A stretch of 64,000 nucleotides of DNA from Candidatus Eisenbacteria bacterium (GTDB lineage Bacteria; Eisenbacteria; RBG-16-71-46; JACRLI01). Below are positions 17,416 to 26,223 of the stretch, one piece after another. Each line of letters opens with the position of its first letter. Positions within the stretch are counted from its first letter, which is position 1. A model generated the notes under the pieces. That model did not search any database and was not told where the DNA came from. It saw nothing but the letters and a program-made list of their open reading frames with translations. The translations under genes were made by a program, and so were the position numbers. The DNA is taken from assembly GCA_016235265.1 (NCBI GenBank), contig JACRLI010000004.1:62001-126000 (forward strand). The letters are read 5' to 3'.

Positions 17416-19266
17416 TTGCGCGGCACCGTGACCGGCGCGGCCGACCCCGACGCCTCGCGCACCGGCTCGTCCGGGCGCGCGCGCCTCGAGGCGGCCGCGG
17501 TGGGCGTGGCCGCGGCATGCCTGTTTGCCGCGACCGCGTCCCGCGACCTGGCGGCGGGTGACGCGGGCGAACTGTTGCTGGCCGCCCGCAGCCTCGGCAT
17601 CCCGCACCCTCCCGGCTACCCCCTGTGGGTGTGGCTGGCGGGGTTGTTCGGGCATGTGGCGCCCGGCCCGTTTGCCTGGCGGGTGGCGCTGCTCTCGGCG
17701 GTCTCGGCCGCCGTGGGGCTGGCGCTGCTGTACCGGCTGGCCGTCCGATCCGGCGCAGGACGCGCCGCCTCGGCGCTGGCGGTGACGGGGCTGGCGCTGA
17801 CGCCGCTGTTCTGGTCCACGGCCGGTTCCGTGGAAGTGTACGCACTGGCGTTCGCGGTGAATGTGGCGGCGGCCTGGGCGCTGTGCGGGTACGCACGGCG
17901 CGGCGGCGCCCCAAGGCTGTTCGCGGCATCGGCCGCCTGCGGCCTGGCGCTGGTCGCGCACCAGTCGGCGGCGCTGCTGTTGCCGGTGGCGGCCGCGGGC
18001 ATCCTGCCGCGCCTGCGCACCCAGCGCACCCGCTGGAAGCCGCTGCTCGGCGGGCTGGCCGCCGGGCTGAGCCCGTTCCTGTGGCTGCCCCTGCGCGCCG
18101 CGCAGCACCCGGCACTCAACTGGGGCAACGACGCGAGCCCCGGGCGCCTGTTCGCCAACCTGACGCGAGCCTGCTACGGCGGCCTCACGCAGAACACGCT
18201 GGAAGCCCCCCGGCTGGCCCGGGAGGCGGGGTTCTTCGCCTCGTTCCAGGCCTCGCAGTGGGGCCTGGTCGCGGCGGTGATGGCGCTGGCCGGCCTGGCC
18301 GTGTGGGCCGGCCGTTCGCGGCGCGCGGCGGCGCTGGCCGCGCTCGCGCTGATCGCGCTGCCGGCGGGACTCGCCCTGCTGCTGCGCTTCGAGCCGGACC
18401 CGGTGCACACATTCCAGGTCTCCCAGTTCCTGCTGCCGATGACGGCGGTGATGGCCCTGGGCCTCGCCCACGCCCTCGGTTTCGCGCTGCGCACCCCGCT
18501 GCGCGCGCCGGTTCTGGCGCTGGCGCTGGCGTGGCTCGCCGGTTCGGCGTTCCTCAACCGGCCGGCGACTGAACCCGCCGGCGGGACGCTGGCCCGCCGC
18601 TACGGACAGGACCTGCTGGCGGCCCTGCCGCCGGGTGCGACGTTGTTCGTGGAGGGCGACAACGAGACCTTCACGCTGGCGTGGCTGCAGAAGGGCGAAG
18701 GGCTGCGGCCCGACGTCCGCGTGATCCACCGCAGGGGTCACGTGTTCGAGGATCCCTACGGCCTCGCGGGCCTGCCGCGCCGCGAGTGGCCCGCGCGCCA
18801 GCGCGCCGTGGAGGCGCGGCTGATCGCCTCGGGCCCGGGGCCGTGGTTCTGCGCGGGCGAGATGCCCGTGCCGCCCGGATTCGCGAGCGTTCCGGAGGGC
18901 CTGGTGCGGCGCATCGTGCGCTCGCCCGCGCCGGCCCGCCCCGACCGCGTGCCCGGCCTGCCGGTCACCCTGGCGGAGGCGCGGCGCGGGGACTTCGTGA
19001 CGCGCAAGGTCGCGGTCGCCTACCTGGAGGGCGCGGCCCGCAAGGCGCTTCAGACCGGCCCGATGGACCGCGCGGTGCATGCGTACCGGCAACTGGCCTA
19101 CGTGGCCTACGACTTCCCCGAGGCGAGGTATGACCTCGGGCGCGTTCTTTCCATGGCCGGGCAGGCGGAAGCCGCCCGGGCCGAGATGCGTGCCGCGCTG
19201 CTGCTGGCCCCCAACGAGGGCTGGCTCCGCGCCGCGGCGCGCGAGATGGGAGTGCGTACCTCGTGA
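17416..19266 (+). CDS. DUF2723/GT117 membrane glycosyltransferase-like protein in the pilus operon
   Basis: The 616-residue protein begins with about 12 hydrophobic segments. It carries the DUF2723 signature: DAGELLLAARSLGIPHPPGY (acidic residue in the first loop) and VEVYALAFAVNVAAAWAL. A soluble C-terminal part follows, with a TPR-like repeat near 560-600 (YRQLAYVAYDFPEARYDLG). DUF2723 proteins are GT-C-fold relatives of protein O-mannosyltransferases. The TTG start has GGGAGG upstream. It overlaps pilM by 4 bases (GTGA), so it is translated with the pilus genes, which suggests that it glycosylates pilin or another pilus protein. That role is inference. Confidence 0.82.
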   Translation: MRGTVTGAADPDASRTGSSGRARLEAAAVGVAAACLFAATASRDLAAGDAGELLLAARSLGIPHPPGYPLWVWLAGLFGHVAPGPFAWRVALLSAVSAAVGLALLYRLAVRSGAGRAASALAVTGLALTPLFWSTAGSVEVYALAFAVNVAAAWALCGYARRGGAPRLFAASAACGLALVAHQSAALLLPVAAAGILPRLRTQRTRWKPLLGGLAAGLSPFLWLPLRAAQHPALNWGNDASPGRLFANLTRACYGGLTQNTLEAPRLAREAGFFASFQASQWGLVAAVMALAGLAVWAGRSRRAAALAALALIALPAGLALLLRFEPDPVHTFQVSQFLLPMTAVMALGLAHALGFALRTPLRAPVLALALAWLAGSAFLNRPATEPAGGTLARRYGQDLLAALPPGATLFVEGDNETFTLAWLQKGEGLRPDVRVIHRRGHVFEDPYGLAGLPRREWPARQRAVEARLIASGPGPWFCAGEMPVPPGFASVPEGLVRRIVRSPAPARPDRVPGLPVTLAEARRGDFVTRKVAVAYLEGAARKALQTGPMDRAVHAYRQLAYVAYDFPEARYDLGRVLSMAGQAEAARAEMRAALLLAPNEGWLRAAAREMGVRTS

Positions 19267-21020
19267 ACCCGACGGCGCTGTCCCGGCTCACCCCGACGCT
19301 CCGCCGCCTCGCGGCCGCGGGGACCCGGCCGCTGGCCGTCCCCGGCCGGCGCCGCGCGCTGCGCGGCGAGGTGGTGGGCGTGGACCTCGGCGGCTCCTGC
19401 ATCCGCCTGGCGCGGGTGCGCCGCGCGGGGAGCCGCCTCGAGCTGTTGTCGTTCGCGGAGATCCCGATCGCCCCGGCCCTGACCGACGAGTCGCCGCTGC
19501 GCCGCCCCGAGGTGGCCGCGGCCCTGCGCGAGGCGCTCCGCAGGCACGGCATGGCCGGCCGGCCTGCCGTGGCGCTGGTCAGCGGGCTGGACGTGGTGCT
19601 GCGCCGCACCACCATGCCCGACATGTCGCGCGCCGACCTGCTCTCGGCGCTGGCGCTGGAAGCCCACAAGTATGTCCCGTTCGCGGCCGAGCGCATCGCG
19701 CTGGACGTCGAGCGGCTGGGCCCCGCGGCCGAGCCCGGCCAGTCCGACCTGCTGGTCGCGGCGTGCGACCGGGTCCGCGTCGCGGACGCCCGCGCCCTGC
19801 TCACGAAGGCGGGTCTGAAGGTGCTGGCCATCACCACCCCGCCGCTGGCGTTCCGCAACGTGATGCGCCACACCCGGCTGGCCGAGGGCAACGACGTCAC
19901 CGCGCTCTTCGACGTGGGCCGCCAGACCACCAACCTGTGCATCTTCAAGCACGACGAGTTGCGCTTCTCGCGCGAACTCTCCATGGGCAGCCAGGCGTTC
20001 ACCGAGGCGCTGCGCACCATCATCGTGCCGGGACAGCCCACCGTGAAGCTCACCGACGAGGAGGCCGAGCGGCTGAAGCAGGAGCACGGCATCCCGATGG
20101 GCGAGGACGAGAAGAAGGTGGCCGGCGGGATCCCGCTGGCCCACGTGGCCATCATGCTGCGCCCCACGCTCGAGCGGCTGGTGCGAGAGATCTGGGGATC
20201 CTTCGACTACTGCAACGAGGAGTTCCTGGGGGAATCGGTGCAGCGCGTGTTCCTGACCGGGCGCGGCGCCCGGCTGCGCAACTTCGCGCCGTACCTCGAG
20301 TCCGTGCTCAAGGTGCCGGTGACGGTGCTGGACCTGGGCGCCGACGTGCTGGCCTCGGGCGCCCCGTCGGGCGTGGAGCCCGGCGCGCTGGGCTTCGCCC
20401 CGGTGCTGGCCCTGGAAGACCTCTCCGGCCTGAACCTGGTCCACGCCCTGGAGGGCCCCGAGCCCGCCGAGGGTGAAAAGGTCGCCGCGCTGTTCACGCT
20501 GCCGCGCATCGCCACCGCGGCCGTGCTGGCGCTCGCGGTGGACGGCTCGATGGTCCTGATGCAGCACGCCGAGGCCACCGGCCGGGTGCGCTCGCTGACC
20601 CAGGCCCGCGCCGCCGCGCAGACCCAGGAGCCCGGACTGCAGGCCCTGGAGGGCCGCATGCAGACGCTGCGCACCCACCAGGCGCTGCTGGCTTCGCTCT
20701 CCGGCGGCCGGCCCGACTGGGCGCTCCTGCTCAAGGACCTGTCGTTGCGCATCGGCCCCACGCTGCGCCTCTCCGAGGTGCGCCCCGAGGAGCAGAAGCC
20801 GGATCCCTCGGCCCCCGCCGGGACCACCGCCAGGCCACGCGTGGTCATGGAGGGCACGCTGATGCCCTCGGCGATGCGGCCCGAGGAGGACATCGCCACC
20901 ACGCTGCGCGCACTCATGGCCTCGCCGTTCTTCCAGGACGTGCGGCTGGTGGAGTGCACCCCGGCCACCGATGGCCGCAGCCACGTGGTGATCGCGTGCG
21001 GCCTGAAGGGGGCGCCATGA
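19263..21020 (+). CDS. pilM: PilM-PilN fusion protein
   Basis: The 585 residues combine two pilus proteins. Residues 1-400 form the actin-like PilM ATP-binding fold (VVGVDLGGSCIRLARVRR, LALEAHKYVPF, TALFDVGRQTTNLCIF, VFLTGRGARLRNFAPYLESV). A membrane helix near 413-432, a coiled coil, and a PilN-like ferredoxin-fold domain (WALLLKDLSLRIGPTLRLSE) follow. In most bacteria PilM and PilN are separate and bind each other through a short PilN peptide. Here the cytoplasmic and membrane parts are one chain. The GTG start overlaps the preceding stop, and its own stop overlaps the pilO ATG. Confidence 0.87.
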   Translation: MNPTALSRLTPTLRRLAAAGTRPLAVPGRRRALRGEVVGVDLGGSCIRLARVRRAGSRLELLSFAEIPIAPALTDESPLRRPEVAAALREALRRHGMAGRPAVALVSGLDVVLRRTTMPDMSRADLLSALALEAHKYVPFAAERIALDVERLGPAAEPGQSDLLVAACDRVRVADARALLTKAGLKVLAITTPPLAFRNVMRHTRLAEGNDVTALFDVGRQTTNLCIFKHDELRFSRELSMGSQAFTEALRTIIVPGQPTVKLTDEEAERLKQEHGIPMGEDEKKVAGGIPLAHVAIMLRPTLERLVREIWGSFDYCNEEFLGESVQRVFLTGRGARLRNFAPYLESVLKVPVTVLDLGADVLASGAPSGVEPGALGFAPVLALEDLSGLNLVHALEGPEPAEGEKVAALFTLPRIATAAVLALAVDGSMVLMQHAEATGRVRSLTQARAAAQTQEPGLQALEGRMQTLRTHQALLASLSGGRPDWALLLKDLSLRIGPTLRLSEVRPEEQKPDPSAPAGTTARPRVVMEGTLMPSAMRPEEDIATTLRALMASPFFQDVRLVECTPATDGRSHVVIACGLKGAP

Positions 21021-21589
21021 ACGAGCTCCTGAGGTTCCTGCCGCGGCGCACCCTGACCGCGCTCGCGATCGCCGGGCTGACCGTGGCCGGCGTGCACTTC
21101 GGCATCCTCGCGCCGCTGCAGCGGGCCACCGTGCGCCTCAACACCCAGGCCAACACGCTGGCCGCGGACGTGGCCCAGGTGTCGCAGTCCTCGCGCGAGC
21201 TCACCGAGTGGCTGAGGCAGCATCGCGGCACCCCGGAGGCCGATCCGCGCGCGCTCGATTCGATGTCCCCGGAGCTGGCGGTCCCGGCGCTGCTGCAGCG
21301 GATCTCCGAGTTGGGGGCGCGGCACGACGTGCATGTGACCGGCATCCGACCGGAGGCCCCCGACGCGCCCATCTCGGTGGACGTGGGGGACGGCGCGGCC
21401 CGCACCTACGTGCGCGTGCCGGTGCACCTGGTGGCCAGCGCCCGCTACCGCAGCCTGGGCGCGTTCCTCGAGGACCTGCAGGGCCAGGGCGGACTGGCGC
21501 TGGTGCGCACGGTGCACCTGACGCTCTCCGAGGTGCGCGGGATGGTGACCGTGGAGCTGTGGATTGACGCCTATGGGAGAGTCTCCTGA
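21017..21589 (+). CDS. pilO: PilO-like inner-membrane pilus alignment protein
   Basis: The 190-residue bitopic protein has one N-terminal membrane helix (LTALAIAGLTVAGVHFGILA), a coiled coil (about 35-70), and a periplasmic ferredoxin-like domain ending LVRTVHLTLSEVRGMVTVEL. It is the expected partner of PilN in the periplasmic alignment complex. Its ATG overlaps the upstream stop (ATGA) and its stop overlaps the next ATG by one base. Confidence 0.85.
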   Translation: MNELLRFLPRRTLTALAIAGLTVAGVHFGILAPLQRATVRLNTQANTLAADVAQVSQSSRELTEWLRQHRGTPEADPRALDSMSPELAVPALLQRISELGARHDVHVTGIRPEAPDAPISVDVGDGAARTYVRVPVHLVASARYRSLGAFLEDLQGQGGLALVRTVHLTLSEVRGMVTVELWIDAYGRVS

Positions 21590-22083
21590 TGGCCGCGAAG
21601 CCGAAGATGACGCGGAGCGCCTACGTGCTCCTGGCGCTGCTGGCGCTGGTCCTGGCGTGGACGCAGGCCATGGACCGCAAGGTGAAGGCCATGCGCGCGC
21701 GCGCGGCGGCCACTGCCACCGCCGCCCCGGCGAATCCCGCGTCCGCCGTGACGGTGGCCGTCGCGCCGGCCCAGGCCGATGTCGCGGTGGTGCGCGTGGC
21801 GCCCTGGGGCGAGGACCCGTTCTGGAAGTCCGAGGCGGCCGCCCGTTCCGGCGGGCCCGCACAGCGGCACCAGCCGTGGAAGCCCAGCGGCCGGGGCCTC
21901 AAGCTCAACGGCATCCTGTGGGGTGGCTCCGAGGCGGCGTCCTCGGCGCAGATCTGTGACGAAGTGGTCCGGGTGGGCGACAAAGCCTACCGCTGGACCA
22001 TCCTCCGCATTACGCAAAACTCGGTGACCCTTACGGACCGGGGCGCCGTGATCACACTCAAACTTCACGAGGACGAGCCATGA
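21589..22083 (+). CDS. pilP: PilP-like pilus assembly protein
   Basis: The 164-residue protein has an N-terminal hydrophobic helix (AYVLLALLALVLAWTQAM), an Ala/Pro-rich linker, and a small beta domain (LKLNGILWGGSEAASSAQIC and VTLTDRGAVITLKLHEDEP) like the PilP or GspC homology domain. It would link the PilNO complex to the secretin. It has a membrane helix where classical PilP has a lipobox. The assignment rests mainly on order and fold pattern. It overlaps pilQ by 4 bases. Confidence 0.75.
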   Translation: MAAKPKMTRSAYVLLALLALVLAWTQAMDRKVKAMRARAAATATAAPANPASAVTVAVAPAQADVAVVRVAPWGEDPFWKSEAAARSGGPAQRHQPWKPSGRGLKLNGILWGGSEAASSAQICDEVVRVGDKAYRWTILRITQNSVTLTDRGAVITLKLHEDEP

Positions 22084-23396
22084 GACGGACATCCTGGCTG
22101 GGCTTCGCCCTTGCGGCGGCGGTGATGATAGTCGCCGCGGGTGCGGGCGCGGAGGAACCGCGCTTCACGGTGGATTACAAGAGCGCCCGCGTCGAGGACG
22201 TGCTCCGGGCCCTGACGGCGCAGGCCGGCCTGGGCCTGGTGTGCTCGTCGGCGCCCGCGGGCAGCGTCACGCTGCACCTCAAGGACGTGACCTTCGAAGA
22301 GGCCATGGGACACCTGGCCGACGCGACCGGGATCGCCTACGCGCGGGCCGGCAGCGTCGTCACCGTGAACCCGGTGTCGGTGGAGACCCGCTCGTTCCCG
22401 CTGAAGTACGTGAACGCGTCGGCGGCCAGGGAACTGGTGACCCGGCTGCTCGGCCCGCAGGGCTCGGTGGACGTGTTCACCGGCTCCACCAAGGACGATC
22501 TCGGCAAGACCGTGGCGCTGAGCCCCGCGAACGCGCTGCTGGTGCGCGACAACGCCCCGCGCCTCCTGGAGATCGGGAAGATGCTGGCGCTGATCGACCG
22601 CAAGCCGCGCCAGGTCACCATCGAGGCGCGCCTGGTGGAGGTGACCCTCAACGACGACGAGAAGTTCGGGATCGACTGGCAGGTGGCCGCGCACGTGAGC
22701 GGCGCCGCCATGCCCACCACCTTCCCGTTCGAGAAGAATGCCGCGGGCGGCAGCTTCACGCCGACGCCCAACACCAGCTCGGGAACCTCCGGGGGCGCGC
22801 CCCCGTTCCCGCCGGGCGAGGCATTCCCGTACGCCGACAAGGGCGACTTCACCTTCGGGCGGCTGTCCACGTCGGAGTTCAGGGTGGCGCTCGACTTCCT
22901 GAGCAGCCGCGGCAACACCAACCTCGTGAGCACGCCCAAGATCACCACCGTGGAGAACAAGGTCGCCACCATCCTGGTCGGCAGCGTGGTGCCCATCGCC
23001 ATCTACCAGAACTCGCTCCAGACCGGGGTGCTGCAGCTGGCCGGCTACGACGAGAAGCAGATCGGCATCAAGCTCTCGGTCAGCCCGAGGGTGTGCGCCG
23101 AGGGCACCATCCTGATGACGGTGCATCCCGAGGTGAGCGAGATCACCGAGTACCGCGGGCAGTTCAACGAACGGCCGGTGACCAGCACCCGCGAGGCCAG
23201 CACCGAGGTCATGGTCAAGGACGGCGAGACCCTGGTGATCGGCGGCCTGGTGCGCGAGCTGGTGACGCGCACCACCACCAAGGTGCCCCTGCTGGGCGAC
23301 ATCCCGCTCCTGGGCGAGCTGTTCAAGCACCGGCACAATACGAAGCAGAAGGTGGACCTGGTGGTGTTCATCACCCCGCACCTGCTGCCGGAATAG
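22080..23396 (+). CDS. pilQ: Type IV pilus secretin PilQ
   Basis: The 438-residue protein has a signal peptide (MRRTSWLGFALAAAVMIVAA), an STN/N0 domain (FTVDYKSARVEDVLRALTAQ) and one N1-like domain (FPLKYVNASAARELVTRLLG). The secretin core includes VTIEARLVEVTLNDDEKFGI and ends VKVPLLGDIPLLGELFKHR-like with VDLVVFITPHLL. It forms the outer-membrane pilus gate. It is shorter than the 600-900 residues of many PilQ proteins because it lacks AMIN domains. No pilotin is seen. Confidence 0.93.
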   Translation: MRRTSWLGFALAAAVMIVAAGAGAEEPRFTVDYKSARVEDVLRALTAQAGLGLVCSSAPAGSVTLHLKDVTFEEAMGHLADATGIAYARAGSVVTVNPVSVETRSFPLKYVNASAARELVTRLLGPQGSVDVFTGSTKDDLGKTVALSPANALLVRDNAPRLLEIGKMLALIDRKPRQVTIEARLVEVTLNDDEKFGIDWQVAAHVSGAAMPTTFPFEKNAAGGSFTPTPNTSSGTSGGAPPFPPGEAFPYADKGDFTFGRLSTSEFRVALDFLSSRGNTNLVSTPKITTVENKVATILVGSVVPIAIYQNSLQTGVLQLAGYDEKQIGIKLSVSPRVCAEGTILMTVHPEVSEITEYRGQFNERPVTSTREASTEVMVKDGETLVIGGLVRELVTRTTTKVPLLGDIPLLGELFKHRHNTKQKVDLVVFITPHLLPE

Positions 23397-23454
23397 GCGA
23401 GACGGGGCGCCTCCGGCTGCGGCCCAGGGGGTTCCGGACGACCCGATGACGGAC

Positions 23455-23481
23455 TCAAGATTCCCCGCGTCCTGCCGATAA
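23455..23481 (+). promoter_or_regulatory. Sigma-28 (FliA-type) promoter candidate for the response regulator
   Basis: TCAAG (23455) and GCCGATAA (23474-23481) are separated by exactly the FliA spacing (TCAA-N15-GCCGATAA). This is the closest consensus match of the three in the pilus locus. The leader would be about 53 bases. Confidence 0.65.
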
Positions 23482-23540
23482 CCGCGAAAGAGCCGCGGAC
23501 CGGGACCGGCCCGGGGCGAGCACCGAAAGGGAGACCCTTC

Positions 23541-23948
23541 ATGGAAGGCAAGGCCAGCGGTCGCATCCTCGTGGTGGACGACGAGGAGGACCTGGGACGG
23601 ATCCTCAAGTTCGCCCTGATGGCGGCGGGCCACGAAGTCATCCTGGCGATGGATGGCGCCGAGGGGCTGCGCATGGCCCGCGAGGATGACCCGGACCTGA
23701 TCCTGCTCGACCTGATGCTGCCCAAGATCGACGGCTACAAGGTCTGCCGCATGCTCAAGTTCGACGAGCGCTACAAGCAGATCCCGATCGTGATCCTGAG
23801 CGCACGCACCCAGGAGGTGGACAAGCAGATGGCGCGCGAGACCGGCGCCGACCTGTTCATCACCAAGCCGTACAACCTGAACGAGATCCTGGCGACCATC
23901 CAACAGTTGCTGCAGACGTCGCCGAGCTACCTGAAGAAGGCCAGCTAG
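23541..23948 (+). CDS. Receiver-only response regulator (CheY/PilH-like)
   Basis: The 135 residues are one receiver domain: acidic pair VVDDEEDLG, phosphoacceptor Asp in DLILLDLMLPKIDGYKVCR, the Ser/Thr switch in VILSARTQE, and the conserved Lys in FITKPYNLNE. There is no output domain. Position after pilQ and its own promoter suggest control of pilus activity, as for PilG/PilH, but the kinase is not in this window. The ATG follows GAAAGGGAGA. Confidence 0.9.
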   Translation: MEGKASGRILVVDDEEDLGRILKFALMAAGHEVILAMDGAEGLRMAREDDPDLILLDLMLPKIDGYKVCRMLKFDERYKQIPIVILSARTQEVDKQMARETGADLFITKPYNLNEILATIQQLLQTSPSYLKKAS

Positions 23949-23973
23949 GGCAAGCCAGGGAACGGCGAACCTG

Positions 23974-24035
23974 GGCGCGTGGGACGCGCCTTGAAACGGA
24001 GCCCCCCCGCGATGGAACGCGGGGGGGCGTCCTCT
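23974..24035 (+). terminator. Tandem hairpins ending the pilus locus
   Basis: First comes a 7-pair stem (GGCGCGT/ACGCGCC, 3-base loop, 23974-23990). An 11-pair stem, GCCCCCCCGCG with CGCGGGGGGGC (24001-24028), follows and is itself followed by GTCCTCTTT. The second is a good intrinsic terminator for the response regulator. Confidence 0.75.
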
Positions 24036-24094
24036 TTCCCGGGGCCGGGGCAATCCCTGAAACCCGCCGATCGCGCCGGGCCGGCCCTTCGCGC

Positions 24095-25087
24095 CTACTT
24101 CCGCTTCGGCGCGGGCGCGGGGCTGACCACGTCCACCACCACCGACCGGCCGCGCCAGACCCTCGCGTAATTGCCGTACTCCAGCGAATCCGCCGGCCAG
24201 CCGTTCCCGTGGAAGGTGCAGTTGCCGTAGACGTACGCCAGGTCCCCGGCCCCGGAGGCGTGGGAGCGCAGCGGCATCCAGGTCCATGTGCCCGGCTTCG
24301 CGGTGACGGCGGCGTGCGCGCCCGGCGGGCCGCTGAGCGGGGGCAGCTCCTCGCGCAGGAACACTGCGTCGCGCGCCAGGAAGCTGGCGTACGCGCCCGA
24401 CGCGCCGCTGGCCACGCAGGCCTTCGAGAACTCGCCCTCCATCTCCATGCACTTCGCCGCGGCGGCAGAGGCGGTTTCCGGAGAGCCCGCAACCGCAGCC
24501 GTCTCCCCCGTGGGCGCGGTGGTGCTTTCCACCGGTGCCGCGGGCCTGGGCCCGGACACGCCGATGTCGAGCATCGCCCGCCACGTGCCGTCCTTCTGCA
24601 CCGCCCACACCGTGAAGTAGGTTCCGTACCCCGCCGAGTCCGCCGGGGATTTCGCGGTGGGCCGCGCCTCCCACGGGCCGGTGGTGTAGCCCATCTCGCC
24701 GGAGCCCGCGATCCCCGCGACGCGCGGGCGCCACTTGAGCAGGCCCGGCTGCTTCGGGCGCTCCTTCAGCACCTGCCTCGCGTAGACCGCGCCGGGCCGG
24801 AAGAAGACGCCGCTGTCGGCCATGAATTCCATGAACGCGTCGCGGGTGCCCTTCGTGGCCGCGGCATCGCAGAACGCGAGCTCCGAGTCCACGAGGGGCT
24901 TCACCGACACCATCTGCGCCGACGAGGCCGCCGACGAGGCCGCAAGACGCGGGGCGCCGGTCGCGCCCATGGCCACGAGGCCGAGGGCCCCCAGTGCACG
25001 GGCGGCCCACACGCGCGCTCGCCGGCCCGCGCCCATGTTCGTGCGCCGGGCCGCGCCCGGACCTGCCAGCGGCTCGCTCCGATTCAT
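24095..25087 (-). CDS. Exported protein with two SnoaL/DUF4440-like domains
   Basis: The 330-residue protein has a Sec-type N-terminus. Two similar NTF2-like halves follow: the first with AFMEFMADSGVFFRPGAVYA and YGTYFTVWAVQKDGTWRAML, the second with AYASFLARDAVFLREELPPL and YGNYARVWRGRSVVVDVV. An Ala/Thr-rich linker joins them. Such domains often bind small molecules or act as non-catalytic modules; no active site is clear. The ATG follows GAGGAGGAG. It is 10 bases downstream of the HD-domain gene and probably co-transcribed. Confidence 0.7.
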   Translation of the reverse strand: MNRSEPLAGPGAARRTNMGAGRRARVWAARALGALGLVAMGATGAPRLAASSAASSAQMVSVKPLVDSELAFCDAAATKGTRDAFMEFMADSGVFFRPGAVYARQVLKERPKQPGLLKWRPRVAGIAGSGEMGYTTGPWEARPTAKSPADSAGYGTYFTVWAVQKDGTWRAMLDIGVSGPRPAAPVESTTAPTGETAAVAGSPETASAAAAKCMEMEGEFSKACVASGASGAYASFLARDAVFLREELPPLSGPPGAHAAVTAKPGTWTWMPLRSHASGAGDLAYVYGNCTFHGNGWPADSLEYGNYARVWRGRSVVVDVVSPAPAPKRK

Positions 25088-25097
25088 GCTCTCCTCC

Positions 25098-25658
25098 TCA
25101 CTCGTCCAGTCCCAGCGTGCGGCGCCCCTCTCGCAGGGCCTCGTCGTAGCACGCTTCCAGGGCGGCGTTGACGCCGCGGCATCCGGCCACCACCTGCTCG
25201 GTCCACAGCAGGTACTCCCGGCGGCGTTCCAGGTTCCAGCTGGCCGGCGGCGCGTGGGCCACGTCGCGCACGTTGCAGATCTTGTCGGCGAGCTTGACCT
25301 GCTTGGCGCGGTCCGAGGCCACCGCGGCGTGCTGGATCTGCGCCTGCTTGCGGGCCGCGCGCGGCAGCGTCTTGTCGTCGGTCATCTCCTCCACCAGCAG
25401 CCGCACCTCGAGCCCGAAGCGGTCCTCGATCTCCTGCGCGGTGGTCTGGGTGTCCTCCAGCGTGTCGTGCAGCACCGCCGCCGCGAGCGTGACCATGTCG
25501 CGGACCCCGCCCACGGTGACCAGCACCCCGGCCACCGCGATGGGATGGTTGATGTAGGGCGCGGCGTTGGTGTCCTTGCGCCGCTGGTCACGGTGCCGGT
25601 CGGCGGAGAACTCGAGGGCCCGGAACACCAGGTCCAGGCCGGGCAGGGGTTCGCTCAT
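25098..25658 (-). CDS. HD-domain phosphohydrolase, MESH1/SpoT-hydrolase-like
   Basis: The 186 residues have the (p)ppGpp-hydrolase type HD pattern: RRKDTNAAPYINHPIAVAGV (substrate Arg/Lys and first His), LAAAVLHDTLEDTQTT (HD and ED) and VKLADKICNVRD (final Asp). That matches the hydrolase half of RelA/SpoT and small MESH1 proteins that act on (p)ppGpp or NADPH. There is no synthetase domain. The ATG at 25658 has no clear ribosome site. It is divergent from the holin-like gene. Confidence 0.85.
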   Translation of the reverse strand: MSEPLPGLDLVFRALEFSADRHRDQRRKDTNAAPYINHPIAVAGVLVTVGGVRDMVTLAAAVLHDTLEDTQTTAQEIEDRFGLEVRLLVEEMTDDKTLPRAARKQAQIQHAAVASDRAKQVKLADKICNVRDVAHAPPASWNLERRREYLLWTEQVVAGCRGVNAALEACYDEALREGRRTLGLDE

Positions 25659-25778
25659 GCTAAGATCCCGGTCGTCCGTGCACGCGCGCCCCGCACGGGG
25701 CGTGGCGGTCCCTGGCCCGGAGGTCCCCCGACCGCCGGCCACAGGCCCGCCGGTTTCCGGCAAGCCCTGGAGGTGGTC

Positions 25779-26141
25779 GTGGTTGCGCTCCTGACCCGAT
25801 GGATCGTGCTGACGGTGGCGGTGCTGCTCTCCGGCACCATCATCAAGGGCATCACCGTGGAGAGCCCGCTCAAGGCGTTCCTCGCGGCGGTGGTGCTGAG
25901 CCTGCTCAACGCCATCCTGCGCCCGGTCCTCATCTTCCTCACCCTGCCCATCAACATCCTTACGCTGGGCCTGTTCATCCTGGTGATCAACGCCTTCCTG
26001 CTGTGGCTCACCTCGGTGATCCTGCGCGGCGGGCTGGTGATCCACGGCATCGTACCGGCGATCCTGGGCGCGCTGTTCATCTCGGTGGTCAGCGGCCTGC
26101 TGAACTGGCTGGTGCGCTCCGGGGAGAAGAAACGGCCATGA
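25779..26141 (+). CDS. Phage-holin-4-family (YvlD-like) membrane protein
   Basis: The 120-residue protein has four hydrophobic segments covering nearly its full length. Its pattern (SPLKAFLAAVVLSLLNAILR and LPINILTLGLFILVINAFLL) is typical of the widespread Phage_holin_4_2 family. Members are chromosomal, not phage, and of unknown role. GTG 25779 is chosen because GGAGG ends 5 bases before it. Confidence 0.85.
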   Translation: MVALLTRWIVLTVAVLLSGTIIKGITVESPLKAFLAAVVLSLLNAILRPVLIFLTLPINILTLGLFILVINAFLLWLTSVILRGGLVIHGIVPAILGALFISVVSGLLNWLVRSGEKKRP

Positions 26142-26223
26142 CGGGCGCGCCTGGTGCGGACGCCTCCCCCCCGCCGGCCCATCGCCCCGCGCCGGCGCGC
26201 GGGCGCAACAGCCGGGCGCGCGC

